Positions 42,812 to 52,615 of a DNA stretch of 64,000 nt are shown piece after piece. A model generated the notes under the pieces. The model did no database searches. It saw only the letters and a program-made list of their open reading frames with translations, and had not been told where the DNA came from. The stretch comes from Blepharisma stoltei (Eukaryota > Ciliophora > Heterotrichea > Heterotrichida > Blepharismidae): the NCBI GenBank assembly GCA_914767885.1, contig CAJZBQ010000053.1, positions 186,001-250,000 of the forward strand, read 5' to 3'. A program made the position numbers and the translations under genes. Position 1 is the first letter of the stretch, and every line of letters begins with the position of its first letter.

Positions 42812-45800
42812 ATGCCTAAAATTGGTGAGAAGCGAGACCGAGAAGAAGATCTCAGCTCCTCTGAAGAGGAAGAGCAAGAATTAGGGTTTCAAGATGCTTA
42901 CGAACAAGACGGATTTGTTGTTCCCGATGACCAAGTTGAAGAAGAGCCAGAAAGCCCTGAAGGCTCCTCAAACGAAGGAAAAATCAAAAAAAAGCCGAAA
43001 AAGGTCCGCTCCAGGCTTAAAAAGAAAGACAACGAAGACATTGAGCTCATTGAAAGCAACTTAGGAGTATCCTCAGCGCCAATTCACGCAAGGACTGCTG
43101 ACGAGCTCGAGGACAAGCTTTTCAGCAAAAAAGCTTTTAAAATTGAGCCAGAAGTAGAAGAAGAAGAGGAAGAAGAGCTGAGTGAGCCCTACAGAAGACA
43201 GAAAATGAGCGAGGGAGAAAGCGAAAATTCAGAAAGCTCAGAAGAAAGCAATGCTCAAGAGCTAGAAGAAAGGCCTAGAAAAAATTACAATATGGACCAA
43301 ATTCATGTAGCAGCTAATATTTTTGGTGTCGATCCTGAGCTTATTCCTCAACTTTCTGAAACCCGCTCTGAAGTATTTGAACCTGCAGAATGCAAAGAAA
43401 GATTCGCTACAAAAGAGGATGAAAATGTCAGGGACACAGACATCCCTGAAAGGCTGCAATATAGGCTTGCCAGAAGAGAAGTCACTGATGAGGCTGAGCT
43501 GAATTTAGAAACTGAATGGCTTTTACAAAAATATTTGGTGACGAAGCCTGGAATTCCTGAAGACTCCTTGCGATTGAAAATTTCATTATTTATAAATTTC
43601 TTTCGCATCGAGAAATATGAAGTCCCATTCATAGCAAAATACAGAATGCACAAACTTCACCCTGAAATTGAAAATAAAAGCGACTTATGGAATCTTTATA
43701 ACTGGGATGGGGAATGGGGATTTATTTATTCAAATAAGCAGCATCTGAATGAAATTTTAAATGAAGCCGCTTATAACGCTGTAAAGCTAGATGAAGGCGA
43801 AGAAATCCCTAAAGGTAGCAAAATTTTATATACAATTACCAAGCCTGGAGAAATTCCTGAGCAAGTAAAATTTTTGCTGGAATATACTTCGCCAAATGAC
43901 TATAGAATTGAAATAGAAGACTTAAAGAGATTCATCAACGTTTATGTGTATGAGTACAATGAAATTATGAATAAAAATAAGCAGCTAATTATGGATGCAA
44001 GAAAAAATAGGCTGCCTCAGTTTATAGAGAAAGCTAGCATTACTCCTTTGCAGTTGGCAGAAAATTTGCATAATAAAGAAATCATACACAAATCGACTAT
44101 GATCCACCTTACCCCTCAAGATATCGCTTTTGATTTGCTATGTGATGCTTATCCTGAAGAAATAAAAGTAATGGAAGGCTCCTCATTTTTGCTGGCTAAA
44201 GAAATTTCGAGTCTCCCTTGGGTTAGACAAGCCATATTTGAAGAATATATTAAAGTCACCAAAGTCATCACTTTTCCTACCCAAAAAGGAAACACTGTTA
44301 TTGATATTTTCCATCAGCTTTATCATGTAAAACACTTAGAAAAAGGAAAAGCTATTAATGAAATCAGCCCTGAACTGTGGGCTGACATATGAAAAGCTGA
44401 ACAAGCTGGACTGATTCATGTTCAATTCCGGCAGCCTTGAAAATCAGCTGATACTGATGGCATTATTTCATATGCAAGTGCTTTTTATTTATCAGAAGCT
44501 GAAGAAAGCAATGATACAGAAAAACAATGAAACGATTTTCGCATGCAAGTACTGCAAAAAGCTATAAGCGAAATATATGATGGTTTCGAAAAAGACTTGA
44601 GGGTTGAGCTGACTATAAAATCAGAAGAATTCATCATTAAACAATGCCAAAATGCATATTCTGAAATTATTAATAGAGGGCCTTACAAGTCAGATGATAA
44701 TGACAGATCATTGCCAAAGGTATTTGCAATTACTACTGATCCAAATGTCGAAATGTTTGGGCAAAGTTCTTTAGTTGTTTTGGATTCTAATGGAGAAGTA
44801 ATCGAAGCTCACAATTTCATGACACTTACCATTAGAAATTCTCCTGACTTCGACCGAGGCCGCTTTGAAGAGAAAAAAACTCGTCAATTTTCTCTATCAG
44901 AAAATGATAAAGCTATCTATGAAAGAGAAAAAAAGACTATAGAAAGGCTATTGCTCGATCATAACCCTCATTTTATCATTATAGGTGCAAACTGTCTCCA
45001 CAGCACAAAAATCAGAAAAAATATCAATGGGTTTGCAAATCGCTTAACAAGAGGCCAGTACAAAAAAAATAACTTTGACTATAAAATCGACGAAAAAAAG
45101 CTTTTGCAGTCTCCTCCCCAAATTTTCATGTCTGATATTGCTGTAGCCAAGCTATTCGCATCCTCACAGAGAGGAAAAAGGATGTTCCCAGACTATGATT
45201 ATTTTATAAAGCAAGCTATATCTTTAGGCAGATATTTCCAATTCCCTCTGATTGAAACTTTAGGCTTATGAAGCGATGTTAACGAGCAATTGACAACATT
45301 GCTTAGCTTGCACCCACATCAAAAATTAATCCACAGCAAGAGACTTGAACAAGCTTTAGAAATAACCGCAACAGATGTTGCTGCTGATTATGGAGCTGAT
45401 TTAAATGAAATGATCCAGCATCCTCATTTAAGGTATCCTCTACAGTTTATACCTGGACTTGGACCAATCAAGGCTCACTATTTGATAGACAATATTTATA
45501 AAAAACTTCATGGAAGATTAACCATGAGAGTCACACTCATGACCAAAAAGATTTTGTCACCCAAAGTCTATGAAAACTGTGCAGGCTTTATCTGCATCCC
45601 TATCAGTGAAAATGAAACTGATCCCCTAGACTCCACAAGAATCCACCCAGAATTTTACGATTTATCTAAAAAGGTCGCAGAGTCAGCTTTAGAAGTAAAA
45701 AGTGAAAAAAATGATGAAACAGTGATATACAGAATTATCGAAAAACCGAAGCTAATGGATGACTTGGACTTGCAGTCTTATGCAAAAGAATATTCAGAAA

Positions 45801-47827
45801 GAAGCCAAGGCAAAGAAAACATAATTGAAGTCTTAGAATTTATAGTTGCTGAGCTAAGAAATCCATTCAAACAGCCAAATAGAAAATTCGAGCCACCTAC
45901 CTATGAGCAGCTTATGTACTGGTGCTCAGGAGAAACAAAGCAAACTTTATCAGAAGGCAGCATTGTCCAAGTTACTGTCATGGACGCTGATGAAAACAAA
46001 GGACTTATCAATGCAAAACTTGAAAGCGGTATCCTTGGAATAATTGACCGAAAAAACATCATTGACAATGAAAACCCTAACGCCATTGATTTTTCTCAAT
46101 TTAAGCGAGGGATGAATCTGACTGCTTGTGTTCTCAAAAGCAGGGAAAAAATAGACATGAAAGATATGGAGGAAATTGTGTTTAAGGTAGAATTAAGCTT
46201 AAGAGAAGGAGATTTCCAAAGATATAGAGAAGGAATTAAAAGGAATTTAGATGAAGCTTTTGTTATAAAGAAAGAAGAATGGAATGAAAGAGCTGAGCTA
46301 AATGAAGATCAGTATAGAAAAGGACAAAAATATGTCCCAAGGGTGGTGAATCATCCGAAATTCAAAAATATTGGGTATAAGACTGCTTGTGAAATTTTGC
46401 AACATATAGGGGATTATGTTTTCAGGCCAAGTAGCAGAGGGTTAGATCATTTGACGTGCACGTGGAAGTTTTATGATATGGTGTTTGCACATTTGGATAT
46501 TGTAGAAGAAGGAAAACCGGCAACTAATATGCTTGGGACAAGATTCAAAATTGGGGATGAAGTGTATGAATCTTTACAAGAAATAATTGACAGATATGTG
46601 GTCCCTTGTGATAAGCTTACCAAAGAAGCAATTAGTCATAACAAATTCAGAGACTCTCTAAGTGATGGAATAATTAATATGGTGGTGGCAGTTTAATATG
46701 TCCATAACGCCTATGCTCACCTTTGTTTCTGAGTGGCACCTCTCCTCAAGGTGGTCAGCAGGAGTATCAAGCTAAAATTTACCTCCATAGTACCTGATGG
46801 TTCACTAATGGAGGAGTCTCCCTAGCCTGTCGAGACTCTTAAAGTGACAGTGCAAACTCTTCTTGAGAGAAAACCATTGTTCCAAATAGCAGCTGAATTT
46901 CAGGCCAGCAAGCAGGTTGGTGAGAAATGCTGAGTCATCAAATCCGAAAGCTTAAAACTCTTAATTTATTTAAGTGCTGGAATCAAATTCTTAGAAACAC
47001 AGCTACGTAACGAAAAACGGTCAAGTCCTACTGCAATTCCTTACTGTTTTACCATCTCCCCAAGTTATCCACAATTCTTGATCCTTATTTACATCCCTAA
47101 AGATAAAATTATAGGTTTATTATCTTATCTCATATTTTCCACAATTTTCACCATTTTATAAGCAAAATATGTGTAAACCTCCTCATCCAAAATCATCACT
47201 GAGTACATCAAAGTGAAGCCAAAAGGCTTGTTTTTCCATGACTCCTACCACCCCAGTATCACTTTTCTCATTTCTTGGTTTAAGCGGCATTACCAATCTT
47301 CCAGCTATCAAAGCCAATTAAAACGTTCTAAACCTCCAGAAATCGACAGTAGAAACCACTTAGCAGTTCCTGGTAAAGCTGAGCGCCCAATGACTCCAAT
47401 TCACCGTATGGATAATGACTATATGCCAAGCACTCCTAAAAGAACTCCAGAATATGAAAAAAGTGACTGGAAATCCCAACCAGAAATTATCAAAGATGAG
47501 CCTGATAGAAGAGAAAAAAGATTTGAAAGAGGCAGGGACAGAGGTGGAAGAAGAGGGAAAGGCGAAAGGAGAGAACAGAGAACTTGCCATAAATGTGGAG
47601 GAGAAGGACATATTGCGAGAGATTGTCCCAAAACAAGTGGGGAAAAGTGCTTTAACTGTGGAGGCGAAGGGCATTTTGCAAGAGATTGCCCAGAACAGAA
47701 GATGAAAAGGGATGAAGAAACTGCAGGAGGACACCCAGAATGGGAAGATCAATGGGGAGCAGAGGAAACTGCAATGGATATAGAAAAGCCGAGGAAAGTA
47801 CAAGAAGAAACTGATCCATGGGGGTAA
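42812..47827 (+). CDS. SPT6: SPT6 transcription elongation factor with C-terminal zinc knuckles, two IESs
   Basis: 1541 aa after removing 46672-46983 and 47128-47205. Several TGA are Trp (44390, 44440, 44528, 45269). Order: acidic N-terminus (residues 15-160), helix-turn-helix and YqgF-like core, HhH segment ([14 protein letters not shown], about 890), S1 domain ([20 protein letters not shown], about 1050) and tandem SH2. The first SH2 is at [16 protein letters not shown] and the second at [15 protein letters not shown]...[14 protein letters not shown]. The tandem SH2 is unique to SPT6, a histone chaperone travelling with Pol II. The extension has TP motifs ([16 protein letters not shown]), an RGG-like patch, and two CCHC knuckles ([28 protein letters not shown]). 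The knuckles are not part of animal or yeast SPT6 as I know them. Confidence 0.93.
46672..46983. mobile_element. Insertion (312 bp) between the two SH2 domains of SPT6
   Basis: Flanked by an imperfect 13-bp direct repeat (TAAGTGATGGAAT at 46659-46671, TAAGTGCTGGAAT at 46971-46983) starting with TA. It contains in-frame stops. Excision joins the first SH2 end (SLSDGI) to [15 protein letters not shown]. It is GC-richer than the flanks and resembles the retroposon class in having a direct repeat but no TIR. I see no clear alignment to the other copies. Confidence 0.75.
47128..47205. mobile_element. Short IES (78 bp) in the second SH2 domain of SPT6
   Basis: Bounded by TA at 47126-47127 and 47204-47205, both in codon positions 1-2. 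It contains two in-frame TAA. Excision gives [21 protein letters not shown] (one residue beyond the SPT6-typical strand), matching the SPT6 pattern. The ends TATCTCA and TGAGTA are short inverted repeats. Confidence 0.75.
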
Positions 47828-47852
47828 TTAAAATATTTATTTTGAATCAAAT

Positions 47853-48341
47853 TTAAATATTTAATGTCTTTGACGGCCTTGTGCATATGAATCTCTTAAT
47901 TGGTGTAGCTGTTAGTTCACGCATAGCATCTATCTCATCGTTATCAAAATCAGCAGACTTAAAAATATTGTTTCTCTTAGCTGAAAAATTAGGAACATTG
48001 CAAACACAAGTAAGCTCGTTAATGTCTTTGCAGGTATCATTAATTTCTTCTTTTATAGGAATATCAGAAACAGTGTGCCTGTGATAAATTTTTGGTGAAT
48101 GAGAATTTGAGTTTATCTCATAGAGATGCCAAGGAGAAATACTTTTAGTGGGACTGTCAATCTTTTGTTTTTTTGATTTTTCTTTTCTTATATGGTAGAA
48201 TGCACGTTCTGCCTTTAAAGAAGATAGCCTTATAGGAGTGAAATTTCTGACTGTGGTTATACTGCGATAGAAGGTCTTGGGTGTGGATGATAATTCATCA
48301 TTATAATATTTTTGCTTATTCATTTTATCGTGGTGGAGCAT
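47853..48341 (-). CDS. Hypothetical polar protein, 162 aa
   Basis: An intact frame converging on SPT6, with 25 bp between stops. It is basic and probably disordered, with TP/SP sites (TPKTFYRS, FTPIRLSS, DSPTKSIS, TATPIKRF) that look like kinase sites. It has one short Cys pair (CVCNVPNF). No family recognised. The start MLHHDKMNK could be at either Met. Confidence 0.5.
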   Translation of the reverse strand: MLHHDKMNKQKYYNDELSSTPKTFYRSITTVRNFTPIRLSSLKAERAFYHIRKEKSKKQKIDSPTKSISPWHLYEINSNSHSPKIYHRHTVSDIPIKEEINDTCKDINELTCVCNVPNFSAKRNNIFKSADFDNDEIDAMRELTATPIKRFICTRPSKTLNI

Positions 48342-48722
48342 TTATGCTAATTGAGAAATAATACTAAACTACTTTTTCCCGTCATAGATTTAATGAAATT
48401 TCGGATTAAAAGATCTTTTACTTGCTTCTTTAAATAAATTATTTGCATACATAATTAATGATTGATTATTTATATTGGAAATATATTAAATTTTATAGGT
48501 AGATAGCTGATTAGGTATTTAAAGTTAATACATTTATATAATGATTGCAAGAAATTATGATTATAATTAGTTATAAAATTATTGCAAACCTGAGAAATAA
48601 GTCAGCTTACCTCCAAATTTTTATTTTTGATAGTCATTATGCTAGATTTTTTATCCTTTAAAGTTTTAGACTTATTGAAATATAAAAAAATTAGAAAATA
48701 GCGTATGCATTGAATTTATAAT
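48342..48722. other. Intergenic, about 380 bp, nothing recognised
   Basis: AT-rich spacer between two minus-strand genes. No coding-like frame, repeat or structured element stands out. Confidence 0.5.
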
Positions 48723-49028
48723 CTATTGGTTGAATTTTAAAAATTCATGTATTAAATTTGTTTTTTGATGAGTGGTTACATGAATTAAGTGTCTCTTCAA
48801 GGGATAGTCTTCTAAATATCTGAAGAAATTATTCATGTCATTTTGATAATTAAAATTTATTACAGAAATTAATGAAACCAAAGTATTAGATGTTTTATCG
48901 AAATTCATTCTTATTATATTAAATAAGTATTTACTATATTGCATCATCTGTATCTCATCCATTGTGTTGAAATATTTTTGAATATATGAAAACAAAACTA
49001 AATAGAAAATCACTATTTTGAGAGCCAT
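48723..49028 (-). CDS. Possible small secreted or membrane protein, 101 aa
   Basis: An intact frame starting with a hydrophobic stretch (MALKIVIFYLVLFSYIQ) that could be a signal peptide or anchor. A polar, Asn- and Met-rich helical part follows. No domain or homologue recognised. It has no TGA-encoded Trp and no Trp at all, so the code gives no extra support. Confidence 0.4.
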   Translation of the reverse strand: MALKIVIFYLVLFSYIQKYFNTMDEIQMMQYSKYLFNIIRMNFDKTSNTLVSLISVINFNYQNDMNNFFRYLEDYPLKRHLIHVTTHQKTNLIHEFLKFNQ

Positions 49029-49217
49029 TATCCTTATTTACTTCTATTAGCCTGTGGTAAAAATAAATATGTTGCATCATATAAAATTATAAAAAGTCGA
49101 AATTCTACGATAGACAAAGCCATGCATATATTATGCTTAATTTTTTGCAATTATTTTTCACATCCATATTTCTGTTCAAATTAATCATTCATTACATTCA
49201 GTATTTAATAACATAAT

Positions 49218-49916
49218 ATGAGACAAGGAAATCCAGTATTTGTCCCTGAGATCACAGGCTATGATCAATATAGTGTTCTAACAATTTATATTCTTTATTC
49301 AATTACAAAGATCATTACTATATTGACAATTAAAGACACTTACCAGTCTAAGTGTGTTTTGGACCTAGGCGTCTATTTAGTCCTATACTCAACAATCGAG
49401 CTGTTTGATGTTTTTTTATTATGCGCGCTCTTTATACGAAAATATTTTCACTTGGAGCACCCTCCTAAAATGCTCGTATTCTCTATACAATTAAGCACAG
49501 AGACGTAAGATTTATTTAGATTTCGAATTATGATATTAGTGGTAGCAACTATTGATTTAATAAAAGAAATTGAATGCCTTCATGGTGCTATCGAAATTCT
49601 TGTCGCTGCTTTAGTATGCAGCGAAATTTTGAAAATTCTGTTATTAATCAAGCCAGCCCATAACTTTTTAAATACAGTTATTTCAGCCGCTTCTTATGAG
49701 TATTTTGACGACATCACTTTTGTACCGCATGTAAATTTGGAGCCATACTTGAAGCTAGAAGTTAGTGACGGGTTTTGTGCAATTTGTCTTAGTAGTCAAA
49801 AAACCGACGAAAAATGAGTAGGGTTACCATGCAAGCATGATTTTCATCACATTTGTATGAAAACGTGAGTAACATATAAAAATAGCTGTCCAGTTTGCAG
49901 AAGTCTAGTAGCCTAA
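49218..49916 (+). CDS. Membrane RING-H2 protein, paralogue A (with intron)
   Basis: 227 aa after the 15-nt intron at 49505-49519. Four or five hydrophobic helices occupy residues 17-150 (SVLTIYILYSITKIITIL, LGVYLVLYSTIELFDVFLLC, IEILVAALVCSEILKILLLI). A conserved YEYFDDI...PHVNLEPYLK linker precedes the C-terminal RING-H2: CAICLSSQKT, CKHDFHHIC, NSCPVCRS. Two TGA are Trp (EKWVGL, KTWVTY). Such proteins are membrane-anchored E3 ubiquitin ligases of the secretory pathway. A same-length paralogue lies 1.4 kb downstream, so they arose by local duplication. Confidence 0.82.
49505..49519 (+). other. 15-nt intron absent from the neighbouring paralogue
   Basis: GTAAGATTTATTTAG between the codons for E-T and F-R-I. 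Paralogue B at 51.4 kb reads METFRIV continuously at this site. Confidence 0.9.
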
Positions 49917-51358
49917 CATATATAGTTTAATGAAAATTTTCAAATAATAGTCAAATAATAAAATAAATAAATCCATAAAAATTATACATAAAAATTTCAC
50001 CAAGGTAATATACAATTATTTAGTATTGCAAGCATATCCAAGCAAAACAACAAGTATGTTTAGTTGCTAATAAACACTTAATCAAAAAACTAAAATTATA
50101 TTAGATAATTTTGCCATAAAATTTACTATTTACTATATTCTATTTTATTATCAGAATAAGCTAAAAACATTATATTGGCATATTTTCAAACAAATAAGCT
50201 CCAATCTTCCAAGAAAGTGAAATAGATGAATGATCTCATAATTTAACTTAATAAATAAATCTGTGGAATGCAGAAATGTAATAAAAAATAATTTTGATCA
50301 GCTGCTGACGACTTGACTATGAAAGATGTTTGTTATGAAACGGTTTCATACTTAGCAAATTTTTGATTCAATCTATATTTGAGTAATACATTATAAAATT
50401 TTTTATTCAAATCATTTTCAGAATTAAAAAAATATCGAAAAAATTTAAGTTTCGGAAGAATGCCTAAAAATCATTCTTAATTAAATTTTTGATTATATGA
50501 ATTAAAATTCATTGTGTAAATATTTACAGAGTTTATAAAAACTCTTTTGGAGGTTCAAACCTCCTTGAAATCAGCAGAGCAGCTCCTTTCAGCATTTTTA
50601 AGCCAACGTGTCAGGATGCTGCAATCCGCTTAATTCATTAGAAGAGCAATTACTTCAAGCTATTCGTGGCCTAGGCATAGATGCTTATGGATTGAGATTT
50701 AAAATAAGATTGATGATAAATTATAAGTGAAAATTTGGAAATTTTTAAGGAAAAAGATTTGTTTTAGAAGGGGTGCTAATGCTAAATAATAGTAATAGTT
50801 AAACTCATTCTTAAAAATTTATAGATAAACAAATTTTTCAGGATTTGGCAACCATATTCCTTAAGCTTTGGGATTGCCAATTTTTAGTGATAAACTAAAT
50901 TTTACTGTTTTCTGCCTTAGGTATTTCTCAATCTAATTTCTAATTTAAAATAATTAACAGAATCTTGGAAATAAAAATTTCTTTCCAAAATCAAAATTTC
51001 ATTTAGATTAGAATGAGAAAATTCTTCAATAATCCTTTCATTAAGCGCACACTCAATCACGATTTTTATTTCTATTTGAATTTTTGCTTTTTGTGTGAAA
51101 ACGAAGAAATAAAATTAAGCTAAAAATTTTAAAGCCATCCTATTATAAAATTAAATAGATAAAAAGCAAGGTAATTCGCTAAAATGATAAACAACTATCG
51201 GTGATCTCGATCAGTACTATAGACTGGTTTATAGCCCGATCGAACTCCTTAATTAAAAATAACTCTGTAATTTTCTAATAAACACAATTTTATTAATTTT
51301 TTGCTTGCCCTAATAGAACATTTTTTTTTCAGTAATCATCTGTAATAAAAAACATAAT
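49917..51358. other. Spacer between the RING paralogues
   Basis: AT-rich, 1.4 kb. It holds one coding-like remnant (listed separately at 50917), a short protein-like run near 50303-50395 (ADDLTMKDVCYETVSYLANF) and a small inverted repeat near 50834-50879 (TTGGCAA/TTGCCAA). No complete gene or TIR-bounded element is seen. It probably contains decayed duplicate material. Confidence 0.45.
50917..51115 (-). pseudogene. Isolated coding-like fragment
   Basis: About 66 codons open on the minus strand with good coding character (KAKIQIEIKIVIECALNERI, then SHSNLNEILILERNFYFQDS), ending in TAA. There is no Met start and no obvious intron or IES to link it to more sequence. It may be an exon of an unrecognised gene or a remnant. 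Confidence 0.3.
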
Positions 51359-52042
51359 ATGATACAAGCAAACCAAGCGATAAACCAAGAAATCTCAGGC
51401 TACAACAAATATAGCGTCCTAATTATATATATTATCTACTCAATTGCAAAAATTACTACTATTCTTCAAATGCAGGGCAGCTATAGCTCTAGATGCGTGC
51501 TTGACCTAAGTGCATACTTAGTTTTATATACTACAACTGAAATTTTTGATACATTCTTATTTTGCATGCTCTTAGTACTGAAATTCTTTCGCTTAGAGCA
51601 ACCACCAAAAATTTTCGTATTATCAATTCAACTAGGAATGGAAACTTTCCGAATTGTTATTTTACTAGTAGCATCAGTTGTTCTCATAGAAGAAATAGAT
51701 TGCCTTCAAACCCCAGTAGAAATCCTTGGGATAGTTTTAGTTCTTAGCGAAATTTTGAAAATTTTATTTCTTATTAAGCCCTGCCGAAACTTTTGGAAGG
51801 AAATTATGTCCGTGACTTCTTATGAATATTTCGATGAAATAGCAAAACATCCTCATGTAAATTTGGAGCCATATCTTAAGTCAAATGTTAACGATAAGTT
51901 TTGTGCAATTTGTTTAGATGATACAAAGACAGAAGAGAAAAGAGTGGTTTTGGCATGCAATCACAGCTTTCATTTCGTTTGTATAAATACCTGGACGACT
52001 TATAAAAGCAGTTGCCCAGTTTGTAGAGCTTCAATAATCTAA
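51359..52042 (+). CDS. Membrane RING-H2 protein, paralogue B (no intron)
   Basis: 227 aa, intact, exactly the length of paralogue A. It has the same helices (SVLIIYIIYSIAKITTIL, LSAYLVLYTTTEIFDTFLFC), the linker YEYFDEIAKHPHVNLEPYLK and the RING-H2 CAICLDDTKT, CNHSFHFVC, SSCPVCRA. Identity with A is high in the linker and RING and lower in the loops. Both Trp in the RING region are TGG here; in A both Trp are TGA. Probable membrane E3 ligase. Confidence 0.85.
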   Translation: MIQANQAINQEISGYNKYSVLIIYIIYSIAKITTILQMQGSYSSRCVLDLSAYLVLYTTTEIFDTFLFCMLLVLKFFRLEQPPKIFVLSIQLGMETFRIVILLVASVVLIEEIDCLQTPVEILGIVLVLSEILKILFLIKPCRNFWKEIMSVTSYEYFDEIAKHPHVNLEPYLKSNVNDKFCAICLDDTKTEEKRVVLACNHSFHFVCINTWTTYKSSCPVCRASII

Positions 52043-52615
52043 CCGTAAAATAATGTACATTGAAAAATTAAACAATTTTTTTGAATAATTACTAAAAAAG
52101 AAACATAAATACATAGAATTCTTCTTGAGTTTTACTTTTACTGCTTTCCAATATAAATATGATAGCAAGCAATTATTAATTAGCTTTATTAGAGAGAATT
52201 TTATATTCAAATACTCCTTTTACTACCATATGAATTGATAGATTAATGAGAAAAAAAAACTTATAATAACAGGAAATAAAAAAGAAAAGAAATGCTTACA
52301 AAATTCTATATCATAGTTTATTTAGCAAAAAAAAGGAAACCAGAAGGAAATATATGTATAGAGATGCTAAATATGTAATGCATATTTCTAATTTCATTTA
52401 AATTATGGTTTATATATTTCAATAATGATGAATTGCAAAAAAGTTTTTCCTTTATGGAATTATGAATCAGTAATTTATTAAAATTTATCAAACAATCTTG
52501 AATACATCATTCGAAGTTTTCTTTATTGATATTTATCATCTTTACAATGTTATAATGACTTCAATAAATTTACTGCTTTAAACTTATAAGCCATATACTT
52601 AGTAAATGTAAAGTA
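52043..52615. other. Intergenic, about 570 bp, nothing recognised
   Basis: Very AT-rich spacer between convergent genes. No coding frame, no TIR-bounded segment. Confidence 0.5.
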
